Source of the DNA: Novosphingobium jiangmenense
GTDB taxonomy: Bacteria; Pseudomonadota; Alphaproteobacteria; Sphingomonadales; Sphingomonadaceae
Assembly: GCF_015694345.1 (NCBI RefSeq)
Contig: NZ_JADQDC010000002.1
Location: forward strand, 186,001-250,000
Reading direction: 5' to 3'
DNA length: 64,000 bases
Numbering within the stretch: position 1 is the stretch's first letter; each line of letters opens with the position of its first letter. Shown here one piece after another: positions 46,691 to 55,886 of the stretch. The notes beneath the pieces were generated by a model, which worked only from the letters and a program-made list of their open reading frames with translations, was not told where the DNA came from and did no database searches. Position numbers and translations under genes: made by a program.

Positions 46691-48028
46691 TTACGGCCGA
46701 CTGGTTAACTGCGGGTTAGGCGAACCGCCCGCCTGCGCCTTTGCTACCGCAGGTGCGGTGCCGAACTGAAGCATGAGCAGGCAAGTGCCGAGCAGCGTCA
46801 AAACCGCCAGCATGATCGCGGCGTCAAACGGCAAGACTATGCTTACAATGGCAAGGAGCGTTCCCAGCGCCAGGCGATCCTCAAGCCAATGCGCACCGCG
46901 CGTGTGTGCCAGTATCAAACGGGCCAGTCGCGCGCCGCCGACGAGCAGGAGCGGGGCAAAGACGTTCAGACCGAACGGAAGCGCGCTGGTTACCGGCAGT
47001 TCGCTGCGCCATGCCGCCACGGAGACAAGTCCGGCATCGATCAGGAGGTGGAAGAATGCCACGCTGCGCCGCGCAAGGCCCGAGGCCAGGAGTGAGTCCC
47101 GCTCGACCTGTCCCAGGAGGCTGCCGATGCGTTCGATCAGCCAGGCAAGGCCAAGCAGCAGAAAACCGGTGGCAAAATTGCCCAGCCAGGCGAGGCCGCC
47201 ACCAAGCAGGCCCGTTACGCCTGCCGCAATTCCGATTACAGAAGGCCGCGTCCCAGCATGAAGCAGCGATGGCCCGAAGCGTCGGACAAACGCCATCGCC
47301 AGGATCTCGCCCAGCGAACCGTTACCTGCATCTGCCGGAGAGGTGTGCAATCTGACCCATTGCCGTTCGGTCACATGAGCATCGTCCTCGTCGCGGATCA
47401 TGCTCCAGCGACCGTCTCCCAGCATCGCCACCGGCACGCCGCGCATATTGACGCGCGCCTGCACTGCAAGCCGCAGCAGCGCCGACTGCGCGTTCCACTC
47501 CGGCGGCAAGTCTGCCAGGCCGGCAGCGATGCGGCCGGGGATCCGCATCGCCGAAGCAAAGGCATTGTTGATGTCGATGCGCTCGAAACCCAATGGGAGA
47601 GCCGTTTCCACAGGCAAGGTCAACACCACCGGCCCCTGCTCGATCAAGTCCCGGAATGCTTCGGGCATTGCCAGCAGACCGTCACCCAGAACGATCACAT
47701 CGTCTTCAGGCGGCAGCAGCGGAACAAGTCCGCGCGCAGTGGCGACAACGTGGAATTGCGCCCCGCCAGCCTCGGCAACGTGCTGCAACGACACCAGTTC
47801 TCCGCTGATGCCCTCGGCCATGACGATGATGCGCTTGGCACCGAGGGACAGGGCAAGCCCGATCTGATGGCGAAGCAGCGTCCGGCCGCCGATCTGCAGG
47901 TAGCCACGAAGCCCGGCCCCCTGCGCAGCATTGGCAGTTCCTGGGAAAGCCACGCCGGACGCTGTCGGCACCGCAGGCTCCGTGCCCCGGCTGGTGGTTT
48001 CAATCAGTGATAGAACTGCGACCCGCAA
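46691..48028 (-). CDS. nucleotidyltransferase-like membrane protein
   Basis: A 445-residue protein. The N-terminal half resembles a sugar-nucleotidyltransferase (GT-A) fold: AGLRGYLQIGGRTLLRHQIG, ALSLGAKRIIVMAEG and PPEDDVIVLGDGLLAMPEAF. The G-x-G-T-R-x9-K signature is not intact. The C-terminal half (about 260-425) has several transmembrane helices, in a position like that of the CDP-alcohol phosphotransferase half of bifunctional IPCT-DIPPS enzymes, but without the DGxxAR motif. It may be a degenerate relative with a structural or regulatory role. The TTG start at 48028 has a strong AGGAGG site six nt upstream. Confidence 0.7.
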   Translation of the reverse strand: MRVAVLSLIETTSRGTEPAVPTASGVAFPGTANAAQGAGLRGYLQIGGRTLLRHQIGLALSLGAKRIIVMAEGISGELVSLQHVAEAGGAQFHVVATARGLVPLLPPEDDVIVLGDGLLAMPEAFRDLIEQGPVVLTLPVETALPLGFERIDINNAFASAMRIPGRIAAGLADLPPEWNAQSALLRLAVQARVNMRGVPVAMLGDGRWSMIRDEDDAHVTERQWVRLHTSPADAGNGSLGEILAMAFVRRFGPSLLHAGTRPSVIGIAAGVTGLLGGGLAWLGNFATGFLLLGLAWLIERIGSLLGQVERDSLLASGLARRSVAFFHLLIDAGLVSVAAWRSELPVTSALPFGLNVFAPLLLVGGARLARLILAHTRGAHWLEDRLALGTLLAIVSIVLPFDAAIMLAVLTLLGTCLLMLQFGTAPAVAKAQAGGSPNPQLTSRP

Positions 48029-48101
48029 ACAATGCCTCCTGTCACGCCATCGTAGGGACTGGCGGCCACGCTGCCAAGGCGGGCAGCGGACTTGGCAGGG
48101 G

Positions 48102-48407
48102 TTAAGAGCTTACTGCAAGATCATCGAGCATCTGGCGCAGCCGCCGCAGGATGGCCGGATCACCGGGAGCGCCATCAATGGCTTGCTCGGCAAGATCAAG
48201 CAGACCGTCGGCGTGGAAGCTGGCGGCAAGGCCTTTCAGCCGCATCGCTGCCACATGCCAGTTGCCATCGCATCGCGCGCGCCCGAGCAGATCGACCTGC
48301 CGCTCCGCGCTTTCCAGAAATGCGGCGCGCAGTTCGCGCACGAGCGCCTCATCGTGCCCGGCGGCAGCTGCCAGATTAGCGTCGAGCGAGGCACCTTCGT
48401 AGGCCAT
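48102..48407 (-). CDS. Hpt-like protein lacking the phospho-acceptor His
   Basis: A 101-residue helical protein with the histidine phosphotransfer core: LVRELRAAFLESAERQVDLL, then HVAAMRLKGLAASFHADGLL and LAEQAIDG. In Hpt domains this reads AHxLKG; here it is AAMRLKG, with Met55 (codon 48,243-48,245) in the His position. His51 or His65 could not easily replace it. The gene heads the minus-strand cluster that ends with the His-less kinase, 73 nt before the next start. It diverges from the coiled-coil gene with 71 nt between starts. Confidence 0.72.
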   Translation of the reverse strand: MAYEGASLDANLAAAAGHDEALVRELRAAFLESAERQVDLLGRARCDGNWHVAAMRLKGLAASFHADGLLDLAEQAIDGAPGDPAILRRLRQMLDDLAVSS

Positions 48408-48478
48408 GCGAAACTGCTACGGGCCGAAGCGTTAAGGCGGGGTTTATGGACCGGATCAAATCGTGATATGACAGGTGC

Positions 48479-51034
48479 ATGAACGGGGGAAGACGGATCA
48501 TTCCGATCGATGGCGCCGATGAGGCCGCCGCAGGAGCAAGCATGGCCGGAGCCAGCGTGCCGGAGGAATCGGACGCGACCTACACGCCTCCGCCATTTCT
48601 TGAACAAGCATCGGCAAGTGATTGGGACGTCGAGGAAACACCAGCAACGGACAGGAGCTGGATAGCGCCCGCGCTTGCCGTTCTGGCGATCGCGGCCTGG
48701 ACGGCTTTCTTTGCATGGGCCGTCATCCTGCGCCAGACCGGCCCGATCGAGGCCGAGCAATGGGCATGGTGGACGACACAGTGGAGTGTGCCGGTCCTGC
48801 TGGTGCTTGTGCTTCTCCTCGTCATCATGCGGGCAAGCCGGCGGGAAGCCGCACGCTTCGCCGATGCCGCTTTGCTGCTCTCGCGCGAATCCGCGCATCT
48901 CGAAAGGCGTCTGGTCACGATCAACACCGAACTTGCGCTGGCACGGGATTTCATCGCTGCGCAGGGCCGTGACCTCGATTCGCTGGGCCGCGTGGCGGTC
49001 GAACGTCTTTCCGGCAGCGCGGCGCAGCTTGATGGCCTGATCAATCGCAACGGGACACAGATCGATCGCATCGCAGAAGTTTCCTCGGCCGCGCTCGACA
49101 ACATGGAGAAGCTGCGCGGACAGTTGCCGGTAATCGCCAATGCCGCGAAGGACGTGACCAACAATATCGGCAACGCCGGCCGCACCGCGCATCTTCAGCT
49201 TGAAGAACTGGTGTCCGGCTTCCAGCGCCTCAACGAGTTCGGCCTTGCCAGCGAGCGTCAGGTGATCTCCTTCCGCGACCGCGTCGATACGGCGCTTGAA
49301 GGGTTTGCCAAGGCATCGGAAGAGCTTGGAAATCTTGCTGAATCCCGGTTTGATGCGCTCGTTCAGCGAACCACGGAGCAGTCCACCCTGACCGCTGAGG
49401 CCGAGCAGGCTGCACTTGAATCCTGGCGCGAACGCAGCGAAGCACAGGCCGCAGCACTCCAGCGAACTCTAGCCGAACTCGGCGATGCGCACGAAGGACT
49501 CCTGGCCGACTCTGCCGGACGTCTCGCACGTTTCGAAGAGGCGGCGCGCTCGCTCACGGCCATGCTCGAGGCTCAGGGCCGGGATCTCGAAGAGCAACTC
49601 GCACGTCGCCGCGCATCGGCCGAAGCCAGCGCTGCCGAACAGCGCGCCTCGCTCGAACAGCGCCTTGCCGAGATCGACGAGGCGGTGGCCGAACGTCGCG
49701 CGGCGATGGAGCATGCCGCAGCCTCTGCCGCCGAAGCCTTGGCGGCAAAGCTTGCCGAGATGGATCATGCGATCGAAGCGCAGCGCCTGATGCAGGCAGC
49801 CGCAGCAGAGAAGCTGGCGGAGCGCTGCGAGGATATTGGCAAGAAGGTCAGCGCCTTCTCGGGTGTTCTTCGCAGTTCCGGTGAGCAAGGCGAACAGACT
49901 GCCTCGCAGGTCGACAAGGCCATGGCCGATCTCAACGCGCGCCTTGGCGAGATGCGCCATGCTCTGTCGGGCACGGACCTGCAGATCGGTGAGCTTACCG
50001 ATTCCGCCGTGCGCCTGCTCGAACTGATCCAGGCCGGTGGCGATCATACCCGCACCCAGATTCCGGAGGCGTTGCGCAGCACCGAAGCCGGGCTCAAGGG
50101 GCTGGAGGATCGCGTCTTCACCTTGCGCGACACATTGCGCGAAGCGGGCGATGGCGGGCGCAACCTGTCGGAGACCGTTGGCAGTGCTCGCAGTGAAGTT
50201 TCGACCACGATCAAGGAATTGCAGAAGGCTCAGAAGACCCTTTCTGAACAGGCTGCTGAACGCGAGAAGCAACTTGCTACCTTGCGGGAAGTGCTTTCCG
50301 AAGTGCGTGCGCAAAGCGAGGCTCTGTCGCAAGAGATCGAAAGCAGGCTGTCCGGTGCAATCGGCAGCTTGAACGATGCCGCCATCAAAGCCGGCGATGA
50401 TCTGCGCTCCAGCACTGCAGGCGAAATCGAAGGTCTGGCCGAAAAGCTGGGCGAGCAAAGCAGCGCCGCGATTGCGCGGGTCCTGCAGGGGCGCGCCGCC
50501 GAACTGGTCGGACGCCTCGAGGAAGCCATCGATGCCGCCGCCGCTGCAAGCCGCGACACCGCGATCCAGATGCGCGATCAACTTACCAAGGTCGACGAAC
50601 TGGCGGGAAATCTCGAAGCCCGGGTTGAGCGCGTGCGGGAAAAGGCGGAGGAGAAGGTCGACAACGATTTCGCCCGTCGCGCTGCGCTGATTACGGAATC
50701 GCTCAATTCCTCGGCCATCGACATCGCCAAGGCGCTCTCGACCGATGTCTCGGAAACCGCATGGGCTTCGTACTTGCGCGGCGATCGCGGCATCTTCACC
50801 CGCCGTGCCGTATCACTCCTCGAAAGCGCCGAGGCCAAGGCGGTGCAGGCGCATTACGAAGCGGAAAGCGAATTCCGCGAACACGTGAACCGCTACATCC
50901 ACGACTTCGAATCGATGCTCCGCCAGTTGCTTTCCACGCGTGACGGTAACGCGCTGGGCGTTACGTTACTCTCTTCCGACATGGGCAAGCTCTATGTTGC
51001 GCTGGCACAGGGGATCGAACGCCTGCGGACCTAG
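48479..51034 (+). CDS. two-TM coiled-coil protein, possibly TipN-like
   Basis: An 851-residue protein. A disordered acidic N-terminus (1-58) precedes two transmembrane helices (IAPALAVLAIAAWTAFFAWA and WSVPVLLVLVLLLVIM), then about 650 residues of Ala/Glu/Arg-rich coiled coil. A C-terminal globular segment (about 755-851) follows with SYLRGDRGIFTRRAVSLLES, VNRYIHDFESMLRQLLSTRD and LLSSDMGKLYVALAQGIERL. The layout resembles the Caulobacter polarity factor TipN in size and order (inference). The stop codon shares a CTAG palindrome with the convergent dnaE2 stop. It diverges from the Hpt-like gene, suggesting a shared role. Confidence 0.8.
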   Translation: MNGGRRIIPIDGADEAAAGASMAGASVPEESDATYTPPPFLEQASASDWDVEETPATDRSWIAPALAVLAIAAWTAFFAWAVILRQTGPIEAEQWAWWTTQWSVPVLLVLVLLLVIMRASRREAARFADAALLLSRESAHLERRLVTINTELALARDFIAAQGRDLDSLGRVAVERLSGSAAQLDGLINRNGTQIDRIAEVSSAALDNMEKLRGQLPVIANAAKDVTNNIGNAGRTAHLQLEELVSGFQRLNEFGLASERQVISFRDRVDTALEGFAKASEELGNLAESRFDALVQRTTEQSTLTAEAEQAALESWRERSEAQAAALQRTLAELGDAHEGLLADSAGRLARFEEAARSLTAMLEAQGRDLEEQLARRRASAEASAAEQRASLEQRLAEIDEAVAERRAAMEHAAASAAEALAAKLAEMDHAIEAQRLMQAAAAEKLAERCEDIGKKVSAFSGVLRSSGEQGEQTASQVDKAMADLNARLGEMRHALSGTDLQIGELTDSAVRLLELIQAGGDHTRTQIPEALRSTEAGLKGLEDRVFTLRDTLREAGDGGRNLSETVGSARSEVSTTIKELQKAQKTLSEQAAEREKQLATLREVLSEVRAQSEALSQEIESRLSGAIGSLNDAAIKAGDDLRSSTAGEIEGLAEKLGEQSSAAIARVLQGRAAELVGRLEEAIDAAAAASRDTAIQMRDQLTKVDELAGNLEARVERVREKAEEKVDNDFARRAALITESLNSSAIDIAKALSTDVSETAWASYLRGDRGIFTRRAVSLLESAEAKAVQAHYEAESEFREHVNRYIHDFESMLRQLLSTRDGNALGVTLLSSDMGKLYVALAQGIERLRT

Positions 51035-54000
51035 TGGAAATCGCGTGACTTGGGGATGATCCTCACGTCACGCGGGTGAGTTCGTGCGCCTGGCCCTGCG
51101 CGTTCCGGAATCGGGCGATTGCATTCGTCGGCCCGGGCAATCGGCGGCATGAGCCGGTCGGCATCGGACAGCGCGTCCAGACTGGCGCTGGCATCGGTCA
51201 GGTGCATGGCGATGACGTGGATAACCTCGTCGTCATACTCCACCCGTCCGCGCACCTCCATCAGTCGCGCGCCCATGATCACCTTGCGCTGCTTCTCCAT
51301 CAGGTCGGGCCAGATCACCAAGTTGACCACACCGGTCTCGTCCTCGAGCGTGATGAAGCAGACGCCCTTGGCGCTGCCGGGACGCTGGCGCACCAGCACC
51401 ACGCCAGCCACCTGCACCGTGGCGCGATACTTGTGGCTGCGGAGATCTGCCGCCCGCACGAAGCCACGCTCTCCCAGCATCGGCCGCAGGAACGCCATGG
51501 GATGGGCTTTCAGCGACAGGCGATGCGTCTGATAATCGGCCACAACCTCTTCCGACAACGGCATCATCGGCAGCACGGCACGGATCCGCTCCTCCCCTTC
51601 CGAGCGTGACGTCATGGCGGCAAACAGCGGCAGTTCCTTGGGCGCGACAAGGCTGCGCGCATCCCACAGTGCCTGTCTGCGCGAAAGGCCGAGCGAGCCC
51701 AGCGCATCTGCCGCAGCAAGCCGCTCGACCAGCGCCGGAGACAGCCCTGCCCGTTCCTTGAGGCTGGCGGCATCGGTGAAGGCACCGCCCTCGCCCCTCG
51801 CCGCAACGAGCATTGCCGCAGCATGTTCAGGAAACCCATCGATCTGCCTGAGACCAAGCCGAAGCGCGCGCCCCTCCTGCTCCAGCGTGCAATCCCAGTC
51901 CGAATGGTTCACATCGACCGGCAACACCGGTACGCCATGCCGCGCCGCATCACCGACGATCTGCGCAGGGGCATAGAAACCCATAGGTTGCGAATTGAGC
52001 AAGGCACAGGCGAAAGCCGCCGGATAATGGCACTTCAGCCATGACGAGACATAGACGAGGTGGGCGAAACTCGCCGCGTGGCTTTCGGGAAAGCCGTATT
52101 CGCCAAAGCCCTTGATCTGGTTGAAACAGCGCTCGGCAAAATCGGGATCATAGCCGCGCTTGACCATGCGGCCGACCATCATGTCCTCAAGCTCGTGCAC
52201 CATCCCCCGGGAGCGGAACGTGGCCATGGCCTTGCGCAGGCGGTTGGCTTCGAGGCTGGAGAACTGCGCCGCATCGAGCGCGATCTTCATCGCCTGCTCC
52301 TGAAAGATCGGCACGCCCAGCGTGCGGTTCAGGATCGAGCTCAGTTCGTCGGCTGGACCATGTTCGGGGCCGGGCGCGGGTATCTCCACCTTCTCCTCGC
52401 CCCGCCTGCGCTTGAGATAGGGGTGGACCATGTCGCCCTGGATCGGGCCGGGGCGGACAATGGCGACCTGAATGACGAGGTCATAGAACTGGCGAGGTCG
52501 CAGGCGCGGCAGCATGTTCATCTGCGCGCGGCTTTCCACCTGGAACACGCCGAGGGAATCGCCTTTGCACAGCATGTCGTAAACCGCCGGATCCTCGCGC
52601 GGGACCGTGGCCAGCGTCAGCTCGCGGCCGTGGTGCGTGCCCAGCAGGTCGAGGCACTTGCGGATGCAGGTGAGCATGCCCAATGCCAGCACATCGACCT
52701 TGAGGATCCCGAGCGCGTCGATGTCATCCTTGTCCCATTCGATGAAGCTGCGATCGGCCATGGCGCCATTACCGATCGGCACGGTCTCGGTCAGCGGTCC
52801 CTGCGTCAGGATGAAACCGCCGACGTGCTGGGAAAGATGCCGAGGCATGCCAATCATTTGCTGGGCAATGGCGATAACCCGCCTGAGATAGGGATCGGTA
52901 CCATCCAGCCCGCTTTCGTTGACGTTCCTCTTGCCCACCTCGGTGCCCCAGCTGCCCCAGACGGTGCGGGCGAGCGCACCCGTGACATCTTCGGACAGGC
53001 CCATCGCCTTGCCCACTTCGCGGATCGCCATGCGCGGACGGTAGTGAATGACCGTCGCGCAAAGCCCCGCCCGCGCACGGCCAAAGCGGCGATAGATATA
53101 CTGGATGACCTCCTCGCGCCGCTCATGCTCGAAATCGACGTCGATGTCGGGCGGCTCCTTGCGCTCTTCGGAAATGAAGCGATCAAACAGCAGCGCGTGC
53201 TTGGCGGGATCAACGGCAGTGATGCCGAGGCAGTAGCAAACCGCGGAATTGGCAGCCGAGCCACGTCCTTGGCACAAGATCGGTGGATCGCAATTACGTG
53301 CGAAGTCAACGATATCCTTGATGGTCAGAAAGTAGGTTGCGAGGTTCAGCTTGCCGATCAGGTCAAGCTCGCGGCGCAAGGTCTCGGCCACATTGTCGGG
53401 TATGCCGTCGGGATAACGTCCCCTTGCCCCTTCCCAGGTCTGCGCTTCCAGCCATGACTGCGGATCGTGGCCTTCGGGACAGATCTCCTCGGGGTATTCG
53501 TAGCTCAGTTCCTTGAGGTTGAAACGGCAGGAGTCCGCCACTTCACGCGTGGCGTGGATCGCGTGAGGCCAGCGTTCGAACAGACGCACCATCTCTTCCG
53601 GCGATTTGAGATGCCGCTCGGCATTGGGTTCGAGCAAGTGCCCGGCCTTGGCCACGGTGGTCTTGTGGCGGATTGCCGTCATCACGTCCTGAAGCGGGCG
53701 ACGGTCCGGCGTCGCGTAGAGCACGTCGTTGGTAGCCAGCAGGCCCAGGCCATTGCTCCGTGCGAGACCGTTCAGCCGTTCGATCCGGACAATGTCGTCA
53801 CCAATGTAGAGATAGCTCGCTGCCAGATGGCGCATGGTCGGCAGGCTGTGGACAAGCCGGGGGAGAAGCTCGGGGAAAGGGAGGGACAGGCTGTTCGCGA
53901 CCGGTGGAAGAGCTGGGGATTCTCCACTTGGAAAAGCGTAGACATTGCTTTCGCTTTCGACCGTAAATGCTTGATCCAGATCGGCAGGTGGCACGACGAT

Positions 54001-54447
54001 CAGATGAACGCCCTCGGCGTGGTCGGCGAGCATGGCCAAATCGATCTCGCAGACGCCCTTGGCCTGCCATTCCCCCGCCAGCGTTTGCATTCGTCCAGTG
54101 GAGATGAGCCGACACAGCCTGCCATAGGCCGCGCGATCCTGCGGATAGGCGAGGAAGGCAAGTCCCTCCACGGTCTCGATCCGGCAGCCGATGACGGGAC
54201 GCATACCCGCCCCGTCGGCTTCGGTGTGCAGACGCACAACGCCCGCCAGGGTATTGGCATCGGCAATCCCCAGCGCATCGTAGCCCAGTTCGCGTGCCGC
54301 CTTGATCAGATCCCGGGCATCCGAGGCACCGCGCAGGAACGAGAAGCACGTGGCCAGCCCCAGTTCTACAAAGGCCGCTGGTGACGGTGGCGGCCCTTCG
54401 AATGGCGCGACATGGCGCCGCGGCGGCGTCAACGCGGGTTCGGGCAT
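51031..54447 (-). CDS. dnaE2: error-prone DNA polymerase DnaE2 (ImuC)
   Basis: A 1138-residue C-family polymerase. The PHP domain is at the N-terminus (VELGLATCFSFLRGASDARD, ALGIADANTLAGVVRLH). The catalytic Asp pair is in EPPDIDVDFEHERREEVIQY, and the palm/fingers include CQGRGSAANSAVCYCLGITA. HhH and OB-fold regions follow near the C-terminus (CFITLEDETGVVNLVIWPDL). It carries out SOS mutagenesis and lesion bypass together with ImuA and ImuB. Its ATG overlaps the udgX stop by one nt (TGATG), making it the third gene of a SOS-box-led operon. Confidence 0.96.
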   Translation of the reverse strand: MPEPALTPPRRHVAPFEGPPPSPAAFVELGLATCFSFLRGASDARDLIKAARELGYDALGIADANTLAGVVRLHTEADGAGMRPVIGCRIETVEGLAFLAYPQDRAAYGRLCRLISTGRMQTLAGEWQAKGVCEIDLAMLADHAEGVHLIVVPPADLDQAFTVESESNVYAFPSGESPALPPVANSLSLPFPELLPRLVHSLPTMRHLAASYLYIGDDIVRIERLNGLARSNGLGLLATNDVLYATPDRRPLQDVMTAIRHKTTVAKAGHLLEPNAERHLKSPEEMVRLFERWPHAIHATREVADSCRFNLKELSYEYPEEICPEGHDPQSWLEAQTWEGARGRYPDGIPDNVAETLRRELDLIGKLNLATYFLTIKDIVDFARNCDPPILCQGRGSAANSAVCYCLGITAVDPAKHALLFDRFISEERKEPPDIDVDFEHERREEVIQYIYRRFGRARAGLCATVIHYRPRMAIREVGKAMGLSEDVTGALARTVWGSWGTEVGKRNVNESGLDGTDPYLRRVIAIAQQMIGMPRHLSQHVGGFILTQGPLTETVPIGNGAMADRSFIEWDKDDIDALGILKVDVLALGMLTCIRKCLDLLGTHHGRELTLATVPREDPAVYDMLCKGDSLGVFQVESRAQMNMLPRLRPRQFYDLVIQVAIVRPGPIQGDMVHPYLKRRRGEEKVEIPAPGPEHGPADELSSILNRTLGVPIFQEQAMKIALDAAQFSSLEANRLRKAMATFRSRGMVHELEDMMVGRMVKRGYDPDFAERCFNQIKGFGEYGFPESHAASFAHLVYVSSWLKCHYPAAFACALLNSQPMGFYAPAQIVGDAARHGVPVLPVDVNHSDWDCTLEQEGRALRLGLRQIDGFPEHAAAMLVAARGEGGAFTDAASLKERAGLSPALVERLAAADALGSLGLSRRQALWDARSLVAPKELPLFAAMTSRSEGEERIRAVLPMMPLSEEVVADYQTHRLSLKAHPMAFLRPMLGERGFVRAADLRSHKYRATVQVAGVVLVRQRPGSAKGVCFITLEDETGVVNLVIWPDLMEKQRKVIMGARLMEVRGRVEYDDEVIHVIAMHLTDASASLDALSDADRLMPPIARADECNRPIPERAGPGARTHPRDVRIIPKSRDFH

Positions 54448-55886
54448 CAGACTGCGCCCGAAAGTTCCGAAAGTCTCTGTGATACCCGATGCAAGTCATT
54501 CGCAAACTTGGCTTCTTCCTCAGCACGACCGTGATCTTGCAGACGCAGGAGGTAGCTGGGGTGCGTGGTGATCCACAGCTCACTGCCATCTTCGAGCCGA
54601 TGCGGCTCGCCTCGCACCTTCTGCACGCTGACCGTCTTGCCCAGCAGGCTACGCGCGGCGCTTGCGCCCAAGGCAAGGATCAGCCGGGGTTGCACCAGCG
54701 CGCGCTCGCCATCCAGCCACCAGCGGCAGACGTCGATTTCCTTGGCCGTAGGGTTCTGGTGCAGGCGCCGCTTGCCGCGAGGGACGAACTTGAAGTGCTT
54801 GACCGCGTTGGTGACGTAGGTTCGTTCGTCGGAAATCCCCGCTTCTTCGAGATGCGAGCGCAGCAGGCGGCCGGCCGGACCGACGAACGGGCGGCCCTGC
54901 TCCTCCTCGCTATCGCCCGGCTGCTCGCCCACGATCATCAGCGCGGCGGATGCAGGCCCTTCGCCCATGACCGCGCGGGTGCCGTTGCAGCCGATCTCGC
55001 AACGGCGGCAGCCGAGGATCGCCTCGCCAATCGCGCCAAGGCTTTGCGGCCGTTCGCCGAAGTCCTGTTCGCCCGCCTTCACCATCTGCGCCTCGCGTGC
55101 TTGCGCGCCTGCGATCAGCTCGGGGATGAGCGCCGCTTCGGGCATGTTTTTCCAGTACTTGCGGGGCATTTCCTTGAGCATGGCCCCGACCTTCAAACGC
55201 GCAGGATTGAAGATCGACGCATAGTATTTGCGCCATAGCGCCTCGACCGGATCGCCCGAGGGCGCATCGGCACGCGTGGCGGGCGGGCCTTCCTGCAGCG
55301 CCTCGCCATCCCAGTGCAGCGTCCCGCGCGGGGTGAGGATCGACCAGCGCATGGTGGTGAAGCGGCGCACGAAGAACCCGGCGTTGGCGCGCAGGATATG
55401 GTGCTCGGGCTCGAACCAGGCGACGTAGTGTTCGCCCTCTTCACCCTCCACCACCCGAAAGCGGACGAAGGCGCGCATCTTGCGAATGTCTCGCCGCACC
55501 TGCCGGGCGAGATCCTCCATGGCGCGGACATCGGCATCGGCCTTGTCGTCCATCAGGCGCGGGCGCGACTGCAAGCGCCACAGGGTACGATAGAGGAGAG
55601 AAAAGCGTGTAGAGTCAGAATGAAGGATCACGCTCTGCGCAAGTTGCAGGAAGTCTCTTGAAACGCGGGGCTGCGGGGCATCGGCAGGGGGCGATGGCAG
55701 GCGGCGGTCACCATGGGCGAAGAGGTCCCCGCCCTGATCGGCGGGGGATTCCCATGTGATCCGATCAGGCGGCACGTCGGCGCGAACCATGCGGCGCGCG
55801 GCATCGCGCCAGCCCTCGAAATCGTCCGGCGCGGCAAGCTGGATGCGGAACGCTTCTGCCAGGCGCATGTCGCGGAACGGCTTCAT
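54447..55886 (-). CDS. udgX: DUF4130 and UdgX-type uracil-DNA glycosylase fusion
   Basis: A 479-residue fusion. The N-terminal half (about 10-255) is the DUF4130 (radical-SAM-linked) domain; the C-terminal half is a UDG-superfamily domain with GCRRCEIGCNGTRAVMGEGP (Fe-S Cys 293, 296, 300), LMIVGEQPGDSEEEQGRPF (UDG motif 1), and RGKRRLHQNPTAKEI. The last is the UdgX R-loop whose His (His376) forms a covalent bond with the abasic site in the mycobacterial enzyme. The C-terminal motif is TTHPSYLLRL. Start ATG 55886 overlaps the radical SAM stop as ATGA. It binds or excises uracil in DNA; the DUF4130 role is unknown. Confidence 0.92.
   Translation of the reverse strand: MKPFRDMRLAEAFRIQLAAPDDFEGWRDAARRMVRADVPPDRITWESPADQGGDLFAHGDRRLPSPPADAPQPRVSRDFLQLAQSVILHSDSTRFSLLYRTLWRLQSRPRLMDDKADADVRAMEDLARQVRRDIRKMRAFVRFRVVEGEEGEHYVAWFEPEHHILRANAGFFVRRFTTMRWSILTPRGTLHWDGEALQEGPPATRADAPSGDPVEALWRKYYASIFNPARLKVGAMLKEMPRKYWKNMPEAALIPELIAGAQAREAQMVKAGEQDFGERPQSLGAIGEAILGCRRCEIGCNGTRAVMGEGPASAALMIVGEQPGDSEEEQGRPFVGPAGRLLRSHLEEAGISDERTYVTNAVKHFKFVPRGKRRLHQNPTAKEIDVCRWWLDGERALVQPRLILALGASAARSLLGKTVSVQKVRGEPHRLEDGSELWITTHPSYLLRLQDHGRAEEEAKFANDLHRVSQRLSELSGAV

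Noticed and set aside
52060..53457. 465-codon frame antisense to dnaE2
   Set aside because: Low-similarity shadow of a GC-rich gene; dnaE2 shows all polymerase motifs in its own frame.
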